Shown piece by piece: positions 9,501-17,575 of a stretch of DNA of 64,000 nucleotides. Each line of letters starts with the position of its first letter. Positions within the stretch are counted from its first letter, which is position 1. Below the pieces are notes generated by a model, which made no database searches, was not told where the DNA came from, and saw only the letters and a list, made by a program, of their open reading frames with translations. Source of the DNA: Candidatus Sulfotelmatobacter sp. (GTDB lineage: Bacteria > Acidobacteriota > Terriglobia > Terriglobales > Acidobacteriaceae); NCBI GenBank assembly GCA_030041475.1, contig JASHNU010000030.1, positions 1 through 64,000 on the forward strand, written 5' to 3'. The position numbers were made by a program, and so were the translations under genes.

Positions 9501-10190
9501 TTTATCAACCTGCCGCCCAACCAGTTTGACTATGCCGCGGAACGCGCGAACTCCAATCAGGACGCCCGTCATCGATTGGTGGCCAACTTCACCGCCATTG
9601 CGCCGCACAACGGGCCGTGGCGGAATTTTGAATTGAGCAACATCGTCACCCTGCAATCGGGCCGGCCTTTCACAATTTTTTATGGCAGCAACACGCTGAA
9701 CGATGTCGCGGGTGGTTCTACGGACCGTGTGGGAGGGTCCTCGTTCGTGCCGGGCTCATGTCCTGACGTGCAGAACTGCGCGACCATGATTCCGCGCAAC
9801 ACTTACATCGGCGATCCGTATTACAACTGGGACTTGCGGCTGGCGCGGAATGTACATATCAACGAGCGCCTGGCCGTGAATCTCGCGTTCGATGCCTTCA
9901 ACCTGCTCAACCGGGCAAATTTCGATGAAGTCACCGGCGTGTACGGCTCACCCGTTTTTTGCGGAGGCATCCCGCAGCACTACAACGATGCCTTGACCCG
10001 GGCCATCCAACAGCAGTCAACATCGGTGGCCTGTCCGAATGGAGGAACCGCCGTTCCCGGGGGAACGCTTGCTCCCACGCCAATCGGAACGACACTGTTT
10101 ATCCCAACGACGCCAAATCCAAACTTCGGGGTGCCGCGCACGGCGTTCAATCCGCGGCAGCTGCAGTTTTCAGTGAGATTCTCGTTCTGA
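6537..10190 (+). CDS. TonB-dependent receptor, Oar-like with carboxypeptidase-regulatory domain
   Basis: 1217 residues. A signal peptide (hydrophobic run in the first 25 residues ending APLAVAQA) is followed by a carboxypeptidase-regulatory Ig-like domain (about 35-120), a plug domain (about 130-260, with QEFRVVNNSFGAEYGRAMGG) and a long beta-barrel ending in FSVRFSF with a terminal Phe, as expected for an outer-membrane barrel. Acidobacteria carry many such proteins and their ligands are rarely known. Its position inside the aromatic-catabolism island suggests uptake of an aromatic or lignin-derived substrate (inference). A purine-rich GGAAGGGG precedes the ATG. Confidence 0.9.
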   Translation: MRTRLLGVALCLLGVAVSSAPLAVAQAALSFAQLNGTVVDPGGRAVVRAQVVVHDPDTGQSFQATTNDAGFFVVPNLTPGNYELTVSATGFARYRQTGIVLTVGQVATVNPALKVASVSEEVTVTTEAPLVEPTKTEISQVVESQQVESLPTSSRVFTDFALLTPGVATSRTSLGTTFTEFEVTQISFGGMRSFSNEITVDGADFVNAASGIQRATPPQESVQEFRVVNNSFGAEYGRAMGGIVNIVTKSGTNKLHGSIYEFFQNSGADAHSPLQPPPLPHALRQNQFGGAVGGPIVKDKTFFFLNYEGKRSAQSPVYPPDLVNNILLIDQAKAVMGLAPEACLGSVSTCLPNFAGNPANITQGQAFGFLDGFLKTANNDFGFARLDHQLTTNNRLAFRYNVEDSRSTNQLVGNTLDGGGVGVPSGGRNLFIRDQAVVATVNSLLKPNLVNTVLAQYTRRHYNFPGATGQPDFSILNDLELGHNFGTNDRLYETRAQLSESISWVKSNHLAKFGADGNWLTSLENFPGFMPTRLLIPSAGPNPSSCLWDFAQYFNSNGGGNYPIPANAAALALGCPVTADDGVVFMYAGTPLPTDPTACSGNASGPTPCIPTVTTANPLNGSGFPNSTWADAYNPSLFNGFSRDINHGYWGVFAQDQWKLSPKLTLNYGLRWDYETGLSAFVNNDYNEWQPRVGLAYAPTSTTVIRAGYGIFFDRQNLTFFFVPNTQKIVAGYQCGNQAPSGIAAACSALGVQPQVFPNIMSNLGQAGQGYQLLADPPSPGPPGSPCAGVPEAPCLAAKIIQSGAYNTAFPSVEMAGTCFTTGACGIGEGGMDHNARAPYAEQGSLEIEHQLGRGFAFNLSYLFVEAHKLVRGNNLNIPCPAGTTKSAVTDPLPEWVPGWLNADGTLSPCTGTPTLGTGAIAGLGPFFGGALGSGLRTISSGLEDYNNDVANAIYHGGTLTVLKRGKNFNLTANYTYSHTIDNGNFTTFINLPPNQFDYAAERANSNQDARHRLVANFTAIAPHNGPWRNFELSNIVTLQSGRPFTIFYGSNTLNDVAGGSTDRVGGSSFVPGSCPDVQNCATMIPRNTYIGDPYYNWDLRLARNVHINERLAVNLAFDAFNLLNRANFDEVTGVYGSPVFCGGIPQHYNDALTRAIQQQSTSVACPNGGTAVPGGTLAPTPIGTTLFIPTTPNPNFGVPRTAFNPRQLQFSVRFSF

Positions 10191-10249
10191 CAACCGCAAT
10201 AATCGCGGGGATAGCGGCTTTTTGTCAGCTGGCGAAAAGGAGCGATGTC

Positions 10250-10684
10250 ATGAGATTCCGAGGTTTTAACTTCCTGATTGGAATGACGCTGGCAGCCACG
10301 ACCATCTCCGTGGGACAAGAAGCGCACCCTGCAGTGAAGCACGCCACGGCAGCTGCCACCTCGCCTGCCTCAGGAAAAGAAATGTTTATGAGCTACTGCG
10401 CTTCCTGCCATGGCAAGGACGCCAAAGGAGACGGCCCGGCTGCCGGTGCGCTGAAGCAGGCTCCGGCCGATCTGACGTCACTCGCAAAGCAGAATGGCGG
10501 TAAGTACCCCACGGATAAAGTGACCAGCGTTCTTCGCGGACAGGCCAGCCTGATGGCGCACGGCGATCAGGATATGCCGGTGTGGGGCCCAGTGTTCTGG
10601 AAAATGAGCCAGGGACACGAAGAGCTGGTGCAGATGCGGATTGCGAATCTGAACAAGTACGTGGAGTCGCTGCAACAAAAATGA
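10250..10684 (+). CDS. Periplasmic c-type cytochrome
   Basis: 144 residues. The N-terminal hydrophobic segment (FLIGMTLAATTISVG) is a signal peptide. One haem-binding site, CASCH, lies near residue 48, with GDGPAAGALK after it and a Met (DMPVWGPVF) downstream as the likely sixth ligand. The ATG at 10250 is chosen because AAAAGGAG stands just upstream; an earlier in-frame start would lie inside the receptor gene. It could accept electrons from the PQQ dehydrogenase encoded at 15410. Confidence 0.85.
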   Translation: MRFRGFNFLIGMTLAATTISVGQEAHPAVKHATAAATSPASGKEMFMSYCASCHGKDAKGDGPAAGALKQAPADLTSLAKQNGGKYPTDKVTSVLRGQASLMAHGDQDMPVWGPVFWKMSQGHEELVQMRIANLNKYVESLQQK

Positions 10685-10843
10685 AGCGAAGACCCGTGGT
10701 CGCGGACTGAATTTAGCGGCGTAATCCTAAAGTTGCCGAGGCAAAGCCTTCCCCATTCGAATGCATGCGGCACACGCTTTTGTGCGCCCACGGAACAAGA
10801 TCCCAGCGAGGTTTCTACTCAGCAGATTCCGGGTTACCAGAGC

Positions 10844-12343
10844 ATGAGCAATTCCAAGACAGTCCCTCCGTTCCGCAAGCCTGAAGCGCACCATGGCTGG
10901 GTGCGGAAGCACGAGCTCGATGACTATCTTGATCGGCATCTTCCCATACCGACGCAAGTTGTCTCCAACGAGGAATTTATTCCGCTACCGCAGACCAGAA
11001 AGCAGCGCGCGGTTGAGAATGAATTACTCGAAATGGGAACTAGAATCTCGAAGAAATTAGGTATCGACCGCCGGCAGTTTTTTCAGACTGCTTGTGGAAT
11101 GGCTGCCGGCTTTGCGGCCATGAACACCGTGTTTGGGCGGTTCTTCCGAGTGGACTCCGCCGAGTTGTATGATGGGGTCGCAGCCGCCGCCATGAAAGCG
11201 GAGTATTTTATCTTCGACGTGCAAACGCACCATGTCGCCGCGGGACGGCATTTCATAGGACCGGCGGATGTTTTCGATACCCGGCGCGCAGCCGGCCAAT
11301 TCAATCCAGTGCTGAAGGGGAAAGAGCCGAAAGAATCCGATTTTGAGCTCGACAACTATATCAAGGAAGTTTTTCTCGACAGCGATACGCAAGTCGCCTG
11401 TCTCAGCGGCATTCCCGACATTACCGAAGAGAAGATGGTCATCCCGCCGGACGAGATGGTGAGGACGCGCAACATTGTCAATGAACTGACGCGTTCGCAG
11501 CGGATGATGAGCCACGGCCTCTTCTCGCCTGATTTGGGGACGAAGAACTTGGAGAATATGCACCGGCAGGCCGAGACCCTGAAAATTGATGCCTGGAAGG
11601 GATACACCGGTCAGGGACTCGGAGCAAATAAAGACGGATGGTGGATGGATGACGAGACGATCACGTATCCGGCGCTGGAGTACAGCCGCGACAAGTTGAA
11701 GATTCGCAACATCTGCCTGCATAAGGGACTGGCCATCGGTGTTTTTAACGAGGCGCATTGCCATCCGAAAGACATGGTCAAAGTGTCGAAGGACTTTCCG
11801 GAGTTGAATTTCCTGATTTATCACTCCGGCCTGAAGACTGTAGAGGATGCACTGCCTGCCGCAGAGGACGGGTTCCGCAAGAATGCTTATGTTCCCTGGG
11901 TCTCCGATTTGTGCGAGTACCGGCGGAAGAATCCGCACATGACCAACGTGTACATGGAGCTAGGAACCAGCTTCGGGACCGTAACCATCACGAGCCCCAT
12001 GCTGGGGGCGCACATGCTGGGAATGATCGTTCAGGCATTCGGCGACGACCATGTGCTCTGGGGAACGGATTCCATCTGGTGGGGATCGCCGCAGTGGCAG
12101 ATCGAAGCTCTGCGCCGCCTGGAGATGCCAGAATTGCTGATGAAGCAATTCGATTACGCACCACTCACGGCCGAAACAAAAGCCAAGATTTTTGGACTCA
12201 ATGCGGCCCGATTGTACGGCGTTGATCCAAAGGCAAAACGGAATCCGGTGCCGGCCGATTACGTAGACCGGCTGCGGAAACAATACAAGGAAGCCGGAAA
12301 TCCAGCACCAAGCAACACGCAATACGGCTGGGTGCGCGCATGA
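10844..12343 (+). CDS. Amidohydrolase-2 family protein with internal Tat-like signal
   Basis: About 499 residues. A hydrophilic segment of about 75 residues precedes a twin-arginine-like motif (DRRQFFQTACGMAAGFAAMN), then the amidohydrolase barrel. Recognisable metal and active-site stretches are FDVQTHHVAAG, FNEAHCHPKDM, FLIYHSG and LWGTDSIWWGSP with the conserved Asp. The family contains decarboxylases and hydrolases of aromatic acids (LigW, ACMSD and relatives) as well as many uncharacterised members. The start at 10844 is preferred over upstream codons because the residues before it look untranslated. The substrate is unknown; an aromatic carboxylic acid or lactone is a reasonable guess from context. 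Confidence 0.8.
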   Translation: MSNSKTVPPFRKPEAHHGWVRKHELDDYLDRHLPIPTQVVSNEEFIPLPQTRKQRAVENELLEMGTRISKKLGIDRRQFFQTACGMAAGFAAMNTVFGRFFRVDSAELYDGVAAAAMKAEYFIFDVQTHHVAAGRHFIGPADVFDTRRAAGQFNPVLKGKEPKESDFELDNYIKEVFLDSDTQVACLSGIPDITEEKMVIPPDEMVRTRNIVNELTRSQRMMSHGLFSPDLGTKNLENMHRQAETLKIDAWKGYTGQGLGANKDGWWMDDETITYPALEYSRDKLKIRNICLHKGLAIGVFNEAHCHPKDMVKVSKDFPELNFLIYHSGLKTVEDALPAAEDGFRKNAYVPWVSDLCEYRRKNPHMTNVYMELGTSFGTVTITSPMLGAHMLGMIVQAFGDDHVLWGTDSIWWGSPQWQIEALRRLEMPELLMKQFDYAPLTAETKAKIFGLNAARLYGVDPKAKRNPVPADYVDRLRKQYKEAGNPAPSNTQYGWVRA

Positions 12344-12420
12344 CCCAATCGGCAGCTGCGACGTGCTCGTCTATCTGAGGAGAAGATCTAGAATTAAGTT
12401 TGCTGCGCGCAGGAGGAAAT

Positions 12421-13914
12421 ATGGCCACCACAGTAGTCCCGCAAGTACAAACCAGCGTTAGCGAGTTCGTTGCTAGTCCCCGAAAAATGTTAATTGGGGG
12501 CAAATGGGTAAGTGCGGTTTCTGGCAAAACGTTTGAGACTTACAACCCGGCTACAGGCGAGGTTTTGGCGCACGTTGCGGAAGGGGACAGAGCGGACGTC
12601 GACCTGGCCGTTAAGGCCGCTCGCAAGGCTTTCGAGTCCGGCCCGTGGCCTGAGATGTCGCCCTCAGAAAGAGGCCGGCTGCTCTGGAGACTCGCAGAGT
12701 TAATCGATCAGCACAACCAAGAACTGGCTGAACTGGAGACTCTCGACAACGGGAAGCCGGTGTACTTCTCTCGCATCGTGGATGTGCCGACCGCTTCCGA
12801 TGCGTTTCGCTACTACGCGGGTTGGGCGACCAAGGTGGAGGGCAGCACCATTCCTATCTCAGCCCCGGGAGCGAAATATCTGGCTTATACCCTGCGCGAG
12901 CCAGTGGGCGTGGCGGGTCAGATTATTCCGTGGAATTTTCCTCTGATCATGGCTTCCATGAAACTGGGCCCGGCTTTAGCTGTAGGCTGTACCTGTGTCT
13001 TGAAGCCCGCTGAACAAACTCCTTTGACCGCGCTGCGACTGGGAGAACTCATTATGGAGGCCGGCTTCCCGGATGGCGTGGTCAACATCGTGCCGGGTTT
13101 TGGTGAAACCGCCGGAGCCGCGCTTGCATCCCACCCCGATGTCGACAAGATCGCATTCACTGGCTCGACCGAGGTTGGAAAACTTATCCTGAACGCCGCC
13201 AGCGGAAATCTGAAAAAGGTTTCGCTGGAGTTGGGCGGCAAGTCTCCCAATGTCGTCCTTCAGGATGCCGATTTGGAAAGCGCGATCCCGGGCAGCGCCA
13301 TGGCTATTTTTTTCAACCAGGGTGAAATCTGCTGCGCGGGCTCGCGACTATTTGCGCACAAAAGCATTTTCGACAGGGTGGTGGAAGGTGTTGCCGGTTT
13401 CACCAAGGGCTTTCATATCGGCCCGGGAATCGATCCCGCCAACAACATGGGACCGTTGGTTTCAAAGGAGCAGCAAGAGCGAGTGTGCGGGTATCTGGAA
13501 TCGGGGGCGAGAGATGGCGCCAAGGCAGTGGTTGGAGGCAAGAGGATCGACGGCCCTGGGTACTTCGTACAACCAACGGTGCTGGTCGACGTGAAGCCGA
13601 GCATGAAAGTGGTCCGCGAAGAAATTTTCGGCCCGGTGGTCACAGCAATTCCCTTCGACGACTTGGACGAAGTCGCCAGCTTCGCCAACGACAGCATCTA
13701 CGGTCTGGCCTCAGCCGTGTGGACTCGGGACATCAGCAAGGCGCATCGTCTGGGGGCGAAGTTGAAAGCCGGAACCGTTTGGATCAACTGCTATAACGTG
13801 TTCGATTCCGCCCTGCCTTTCGGGGGATACAAGCAGTCGGGCTGGGGGCGCGAGTGGGGCAAACCGGCGCTGGATTTGTACACGGAGACCAAGTCGCTAT
13901 GTGCGCGCCTTTAA
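12421..13914 (+). CDS. NAD(P)-dependent aldehyde dehydrogenase
   Basis: 497 residues, the usual length for the ALDH superfamily. Motifs: PWNFPLIMASMKLGPAL, the cofactor-loop FTGSTEVGK, the catalytic Glu in LELGGKSPN, and the catalytic Cys in NQGEICCAGSR. The C-terminal PFGGYKQSGWGRE is also present. A strong AGGAGG lies five bases before the ATG at 12421. It oxidises an aldehyde to an acid in the cytoplasm. Sitting between an amidohydrolase and pcaHG, it may process vanillin-, 4-hydroxybenzaldehyde- or side-chain-derived aldehydes; the sequence resembles the broad betaine/aromatic group and does not fix the substrate. Confidence 0.92.
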   Translation: MATTVVPQVQTSVSEFVASPRKMLIGGKWVSAVSGKTFETYNPATGEVLAHVAEGDRADVDLAVKAARKAFESGPWPEMSPSERGRLLWRLAELIDQHNQELAELETLDNGKPVYFSRIVDVPTASDAFRYYAGWATKVEGSTIPISAPGAKYLAYTLREPVGVAGQIIPWNFPLIMASMKLGPALAVGCTCVLKPAEQTPLTALRLGELIMEAGFPDGVVNIVPGFGETAGAALASHPDVDKIAFTGSTEVGKLILNAASGNLKKVSLELGGKSPNVVLQDADLESAIPGSAMAIFFNQGEICCAGSRLFAHKSIFDRVVEGVAGFTKGFHIGPGIDPANNMGPLVSKEQQERVCGYLESGARDGAKAVVGGKRIDGPGYFVQPTVLVDVKPSMKVVREEIFGPVVTAIPFDDLDEVASFANDSIYGLASAVWTRDISKAHRLGAKLKAGTVWINCYNVFDSALPFGGYKQSGWGREWGKPALDLYTETKSLCARL

Positions 13915-14095
13915 ACAGCTGGTCTGATCGGCAAGCCGGTTTTGCGCGGCCAAGGATCTGCGCGAATCGCACAAAGTTGCGGCGCTGTGCGGCGTTTGAG
14001 CCGCGCGCCGAAATCCCGAGTGGAACGAGTGACCTCAGGCGACGCTGCGATCGTGCGTTTGGTTTGCGTCCCTATCAACTGATGAGAGGAGTCGC

Positions 14096-14818
14096 GTGGA
14101 TTCCGTGAGTACGCAGGTTTCAATCAAGCCCTATGCAAGGCCGCCCAAGGGCAGTCAGCCGCCGCTGTTGTACGAACCTTACCGTGCGACCATTAAGCGG
14201 GCCCCACTGAAGCCCATGATTGTGCTGCCGCATACGCTATCGGAAGTTACCGGACCTATTTTCGGACATGAGAAGGTTGGGGAAAAGGATAACGATCTCA
14301 CCTGCCAATACCCAGGCGAGCCAATTGGAGAGCGCATCATCGTCAGCGGACGCGTGCTCGACAGCAACGGGCGGCCCGTCCCCAACGCGCTCATCGAGAT
14401 TTGGCAGGCGAACTCCGCCGGAAGGTATAGGCATATTAAGGAACAGCATCCCGCTCCCCTCGATCCGAACTTCAGTGGCGCGGGTCGAACTCTGACCGAT
14501 GAACATGGAGCTTACCGTTTCATCACCATCAAGCCCGGCGCGTATCCCTGGTTCAATCATTACAACGCGTGGCGGCCGGCGCACATTCACTTTTCAGTCT
14601 TTGGGACAGCTTTTATTACTCGCCTGGTTACGCAAATGTATTTTCCCGGCGATCCGCTGTTTGCCTACGACCCCATCTTCCAATCCATACCGGATGAACG
14701 AGCGAGACAGCGCCTGATCTCAAGATTCGATCTGGAGACCACGGAGCCGCAATGGGCAAAAGGCTTCAAGTTCGACATCGTGCTGCGCGGTCCGGAGGAC
14801 ACGCCTTTTGAAACCTGA
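14096..14818 (+). CDS. pcaH: Protocatechuate 3,4-dioxygenase beta subunit
   Basis: 240 residues, the normal PcaH length. The four iron ligands can be read directly: Tyr111 (GRYRH), Tyr150 (GAYPW), His163 and His165 (WRPAHIHF). The intervals of 39, 13 and 2 residues equal those of the Pseudomonas enzyme (Tyr408, Tyr447, His460, His462), and Arg160 in WRP is kept. The reaction is intradiol cleavage of protocatechuate to beta-carboxymuconate in the cytoplasm. The GTG start has GAGAGGAG upstream. The last codons overlap the TTG start of pcaG. The 180 bases before it hold no gene. Confidence 0.93.
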   Translation: MDSVSTQVSIKPYARPPKGSQPPLLYEPYRATIKRAPLKPMIVLPHTLSEVTGPIFGHEKVGEKDNDLTCQYPGEPIGERIIVSGRVLDSNGRPVPNALIEIWQANSAGRYRHIKEQHPAPLDPNFSGAGRTLTDEHGAYRFITIKPGAYPWFNHYNAWRPAHIHFSVFGTAFITRLVTQMYFPGDPLFAYDPIFQSIPDERARQRLISRFDLETTEPQWAKGFKFDIVLRGPEDTPFET

Positions 14819-15389
14819 GATAGATCTGGTTCCGACGCCCTCTCAAACCGTCGGCCCATTTTTCGCGATCGAACTTACCACGGACGAGCATTGCATCAAA
14901 TGCGTCGCCGGTCCGCAGGCTCAGGGGAAGCGCGTGTGGATCACGTTTCGGGTGCTGGATGGGGATGGCGCGCCGGTAAACGACGCCATGCTGGAAATTT
15001 GGCAAGCCGACGCGAACGGAAAGTACAAGCATCCCGAGGACGTGCAGCCCAAAAAGCTCAACGCCGGATGGATGGGCTTTGGCCGAATAGCCACTGGAGA
15101 GGATGGCAGCTGCGTGCTGGAAACGATACGCCCGGGACGCGTTGCGCAGGGCACTCCGCAGGCGCCACACCTCACAATCGCCGTCTTTGCTCGCGGAATG
15201 CTCAAGCCGCTCTACACGCGGGTTTATTTCGCCGGAGATGCCGCGAACGATGAAGATCCTATCCTGCGCCTGGTTCCGGCTGAGAGACGTGAAACGCTCC
15301 TGGCCCGCCCAGATCCAGCCCGCCCCGGATATTGGTCTTTCGATGTTCGACTTCAGGGCGATCAGGAAACCGTCTTTTTTGAGGTGTGA
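14808..15389 (+). CDS. pcaG: Protocatechuate 3,4-dioxygenase alpha subunit
   Basis: 193 residues. TPSQTVGPFF near the N-terminus is the characteristic PcaG signature. The core follows the intradiol-dioxygenase fold (MLEIWQADANGKY, GRIATGEDG, PHLTIAVFARGM, TRVYFAGD). As expected for the alpha subunit, the Tyr/His iron ligands are absent. It starts at TTG inside the end of pcaH, with a GGAGG about ten bases upstream, so the two subunits are translationally coupled. Together they form the ring-cleaving enzyme. No pcaB, pcaC or pcaD is visible in the window. Confidence 0.92.
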   Translation: MKPEIDLVPTPSQTVGPFFAIELTTDEHCIKCVAGPQAQGKRVWITFRVLDGDGAPVNDAMLEIWQADANGKYKHPEDVQPKKLNAGWMGFGRIATGEDGSCVLETIRPGRVAQGTPQAPHLTIAVFARGMLKPLYTRVYFAGDAANDEDPILRLVPAERRETLLARPDPARPGYWSFDVRLQGDQETVFFEV

Positions 15390-15409
15390 TTTCCACGTCT
15401 GTCTACCTC

Positions 15410-17560
15410 ATGCCCCTTGCCGAGAGGAAATCGAAGCTGGGCCCTGCAATCAGACCTCTTGCTGTCACACTTTTTCTTGCCGTGATTTCGGCGGCGTGCA
15501 AACAAACGAGAGTTGCTTCCGAGATGCCCATCAAACCTGCGGATGTCAACGAATCCCGCATTATCAACGCGGACCACGAGCCGGGAAATTGGATGGCCTA
15601 TGGCCGCACCTACGGCGAGCAGCGCTTCAGCCCGCTGAATCAGATCAACGATCAAGATGTGTCGCAGCTCGGATTGGCCTGGTACTACGACTTGGACACG
15701 AATCGCGGTCAGGAAGCAACTCCCATAGTCGTTGACGGCGTTATGTACTTTACCAGCGCCTGGAGCAAGGTTTTCGCGCTCAATGCCGCCACGGGGAAAC
15801 TGCTGTGGTCCTATGATCCCAAAGTCCCAGGCAACTGGGCGGTGAATGCATGTTGTGATGTAGTGAACCGGGGAGTTACGGCATGGAATGGCAAGATTTT
15901 CGTCGGAACGCTCGATGGACGCTTGATCGCCCTTGATGCGACGACCGGCCGTCGCGTTTGGGAAACGCTCACCGTCGATCCCAACTTCCGCTACACCATT
16001 ACCGGCGCTCCGCGCGTAGTCAAGGGCAAGGTAATTATCGGCAACGGCGGCGGGGAGTTCGGCGTTCGCGGCTATGTTTCCGCGTATGACAACGAAACGG
16101 GAAAATTAGTCTGGCGCTTTTATACCGTGCCGGGCGATCCCGCGAAACCGTTTGAAAGTCCGATTCTGGCAAGAGCTGCCAAGACCTGGACTGGTGAGTG
16201 GTGGAAGCTTGGCGGTGGCGGCACAGTATGGAACACAATCGCTTATGATCCAGAACTCGATCAGCTCTATATCGGCACGGGGAACGGTACTCCGTGGAGC
16301 GCAAAATTTCGTAGCCCCAAGGGCGGAGACAATTTGCTCACTTGCTCAATTGTTGCGCTCAAACCCGACACGGGGGATTACCTCTGGCATTATCAGGAAG
16401 ATCCTGCCGACGCCTGGGATTTCGACGCCGACGAAGACATCATCCTTGCCGATCTTGTCATTGACGGGCGTGCTCGCCAAGTTTTAATGCAAGCCCCCAA
16501 GAATGGTTTCTTCTATGTCCTAGACCGCACGAACGGCGCGCTCATTTCCGCCAAGCCTTACACGTTCGTAAACTGGGCCAGTGGAGTAGATCTGAGAACC
16601 GGTCGCCCGGTAGAGACCGCCGTGGCCAGATATCAGGGAGCCGACCCTGCGCCAATCGTGCCCGGACCCGTTGGTGCGCACAGTTGGCAACCGATGTCAT
16701 ACAGTCCAGTTACCCATCTTGCCTACATTCCGGTGAATGACGCCGGTTTCAAATACAAGCTACCCGAAAGCTTCGAAGCGAAGAAGCTCGCGCCGAATTA
16801 CGGAATCGACGTCGTGGCGGCAGGTCTTCCGCAGGATCCTAAAGTGAAGAACGCAATTCTCGCGACCGTGAAGGGAAAATTAGTGGCTTGGGATCCGGTG
16901 CAGCAGAAGGCTGTTTGGACGATGGAACGGACCGGCCCCTGGAACGGCGGAACGCTCGCGACGGCGGGAAATTTGGTTTTTGAAGGAACAGCTGGCGGTA
17001 ACTTCGAAGCGTATCGTGCCAACAACGGCGAGAAGATGTGGTCATTTCGAGCACAGACCGGGGTCATGGCTGGCCCCGTGATCTACCAAGCCAGCGGGGA
17101 AGAGTATGTGGCGGTGCTTGCCGGTTGGGGCGGCGTGTTTCCGCTGGCCGCGGGTGAGGTTTCTTTCGCCTCAGGGCGAGTACGCAATGTCAGCCGCATG
17201 CTAGTCTTCAAGCTCGGGGGCAAAGCCAGCCTACCGCCCGCGCAAGCTGTGGAGTACCCACAGTTGACAGCGCTACCGAATCCAGCGAGTGCGGCAACGA
17301 TTCGGAAAGGCGAACAGCTTTTTCAAAGCTATTGTGCCGAATGTCATGGTGATGTCGCCGTGAGCGGAGGCGTGCTGCCGGATCTGCGGCGGAGCAGCAC
17401 ACTCGCAGATGACACGTGGTTCGAGATAGTGTTGCAAGGCGATTTGCAATCGCAAGGAATGGTTTCTTTCTCGAAGGAACTTTCTCGCGATGATGCATTC
17501 GCAATCCGCTCGTACGTAATTTTTCGCCGCAATCAGGACGCGCTCCCGGAAAAGCGTTGA
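15410..17560 (+). CDS. PQQ-dependent alcohol dehydrogenase with C-terminal cytochrome c domain
   Basis: About 716 residues: an export signal (hydrophobic LAVTLFLAVISAAC), an eight-bladed PQQ propeller (about 40-590) and a haem domain (CAECH near 645). The vicinal disulfide NACCD and the DAWDFDADEDI stretch are typical of quinoprotein alcohol dehydrogenases. It would oxidise an alcohol in the periplasm and pass electrons through its own haem to a cytochrome. The Cys after the hydrophobic run could be lipidated, but the residues before it are not a good lipobox. An in-frame GTG at 15386, overlapping the pcaG stop, is an alternative start; the ATG gives a more normal signal peptide. Possible substrates are vanillyl- or hydroxybenzyl-type alcohols. 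Confidence 0.9.
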   Translation: MPLAERKSKLGPAIRPLAVTLFLAVISAACKQTRVASEMPIKPADVNESRIINADHEPGNWMAYGRTYGEQRFSPLNQINDQDVSQLGLAWYYDLDTNRGQEATPIVVDGVMYFTSAWSKVFALNAATGKLLWSYDPKVPGNWAVNACCDVVNRGVTAWNGKIFVGTLDGRLIALDATTGRRVWETLTVDPNFRYTITGAPRVVKGKVIIGNGGGEFGVRGYVSAYDNETGKLVWRFYTVPGDPAKPFESPILARAAKTWTGEWWKLGGGGTVWNTIAYDPELDQLYIGTGNGTPWSAKFRSPKGGDNLLTCSIVALKPDTGDYLWHYQEDPADAWDFDADEDIILADLVIDGRARQVLMQAPKNGFFYVLDRTNGALISAKPYTFVNWASGVDLRTGRPVETAVARYQGADPAPIVPGPVGAHSWQPMSYSPVTHLAYIPVNDAGFKYKLPESFEAKKLAPNYGIDVVAAGLPQDPKVKNAILATVKGKLVAWDPVQQKAVWTMERTGPWNGGTLATAGNLVFEGTAGGNFEAYRANNGEKMWSFRAQTGVMAGPVIYQASGEEYVAVLAGWGGVFPLAAGEVSFASGRVRNVSRMLVFKLGGKASLPPAQAVEYPQLTALPNPASAATIRKGEQLFQSYCAECHGDVAVSGGVLPDLRRSSTLADDTWFEIVLQGDLQSQGMVSFSKELSRDDAFAIRSYVIFRRNQDALPEKR

Positions 17561-17575
17561 GAAAAGGAGGATCTT

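Noticed and set aside
10191-10223. Intrinsic terminator after the first TonB receptor
   Set aside because: CCGC and GCGG with a T-run are present, but the stem is only four bases with a long loop.
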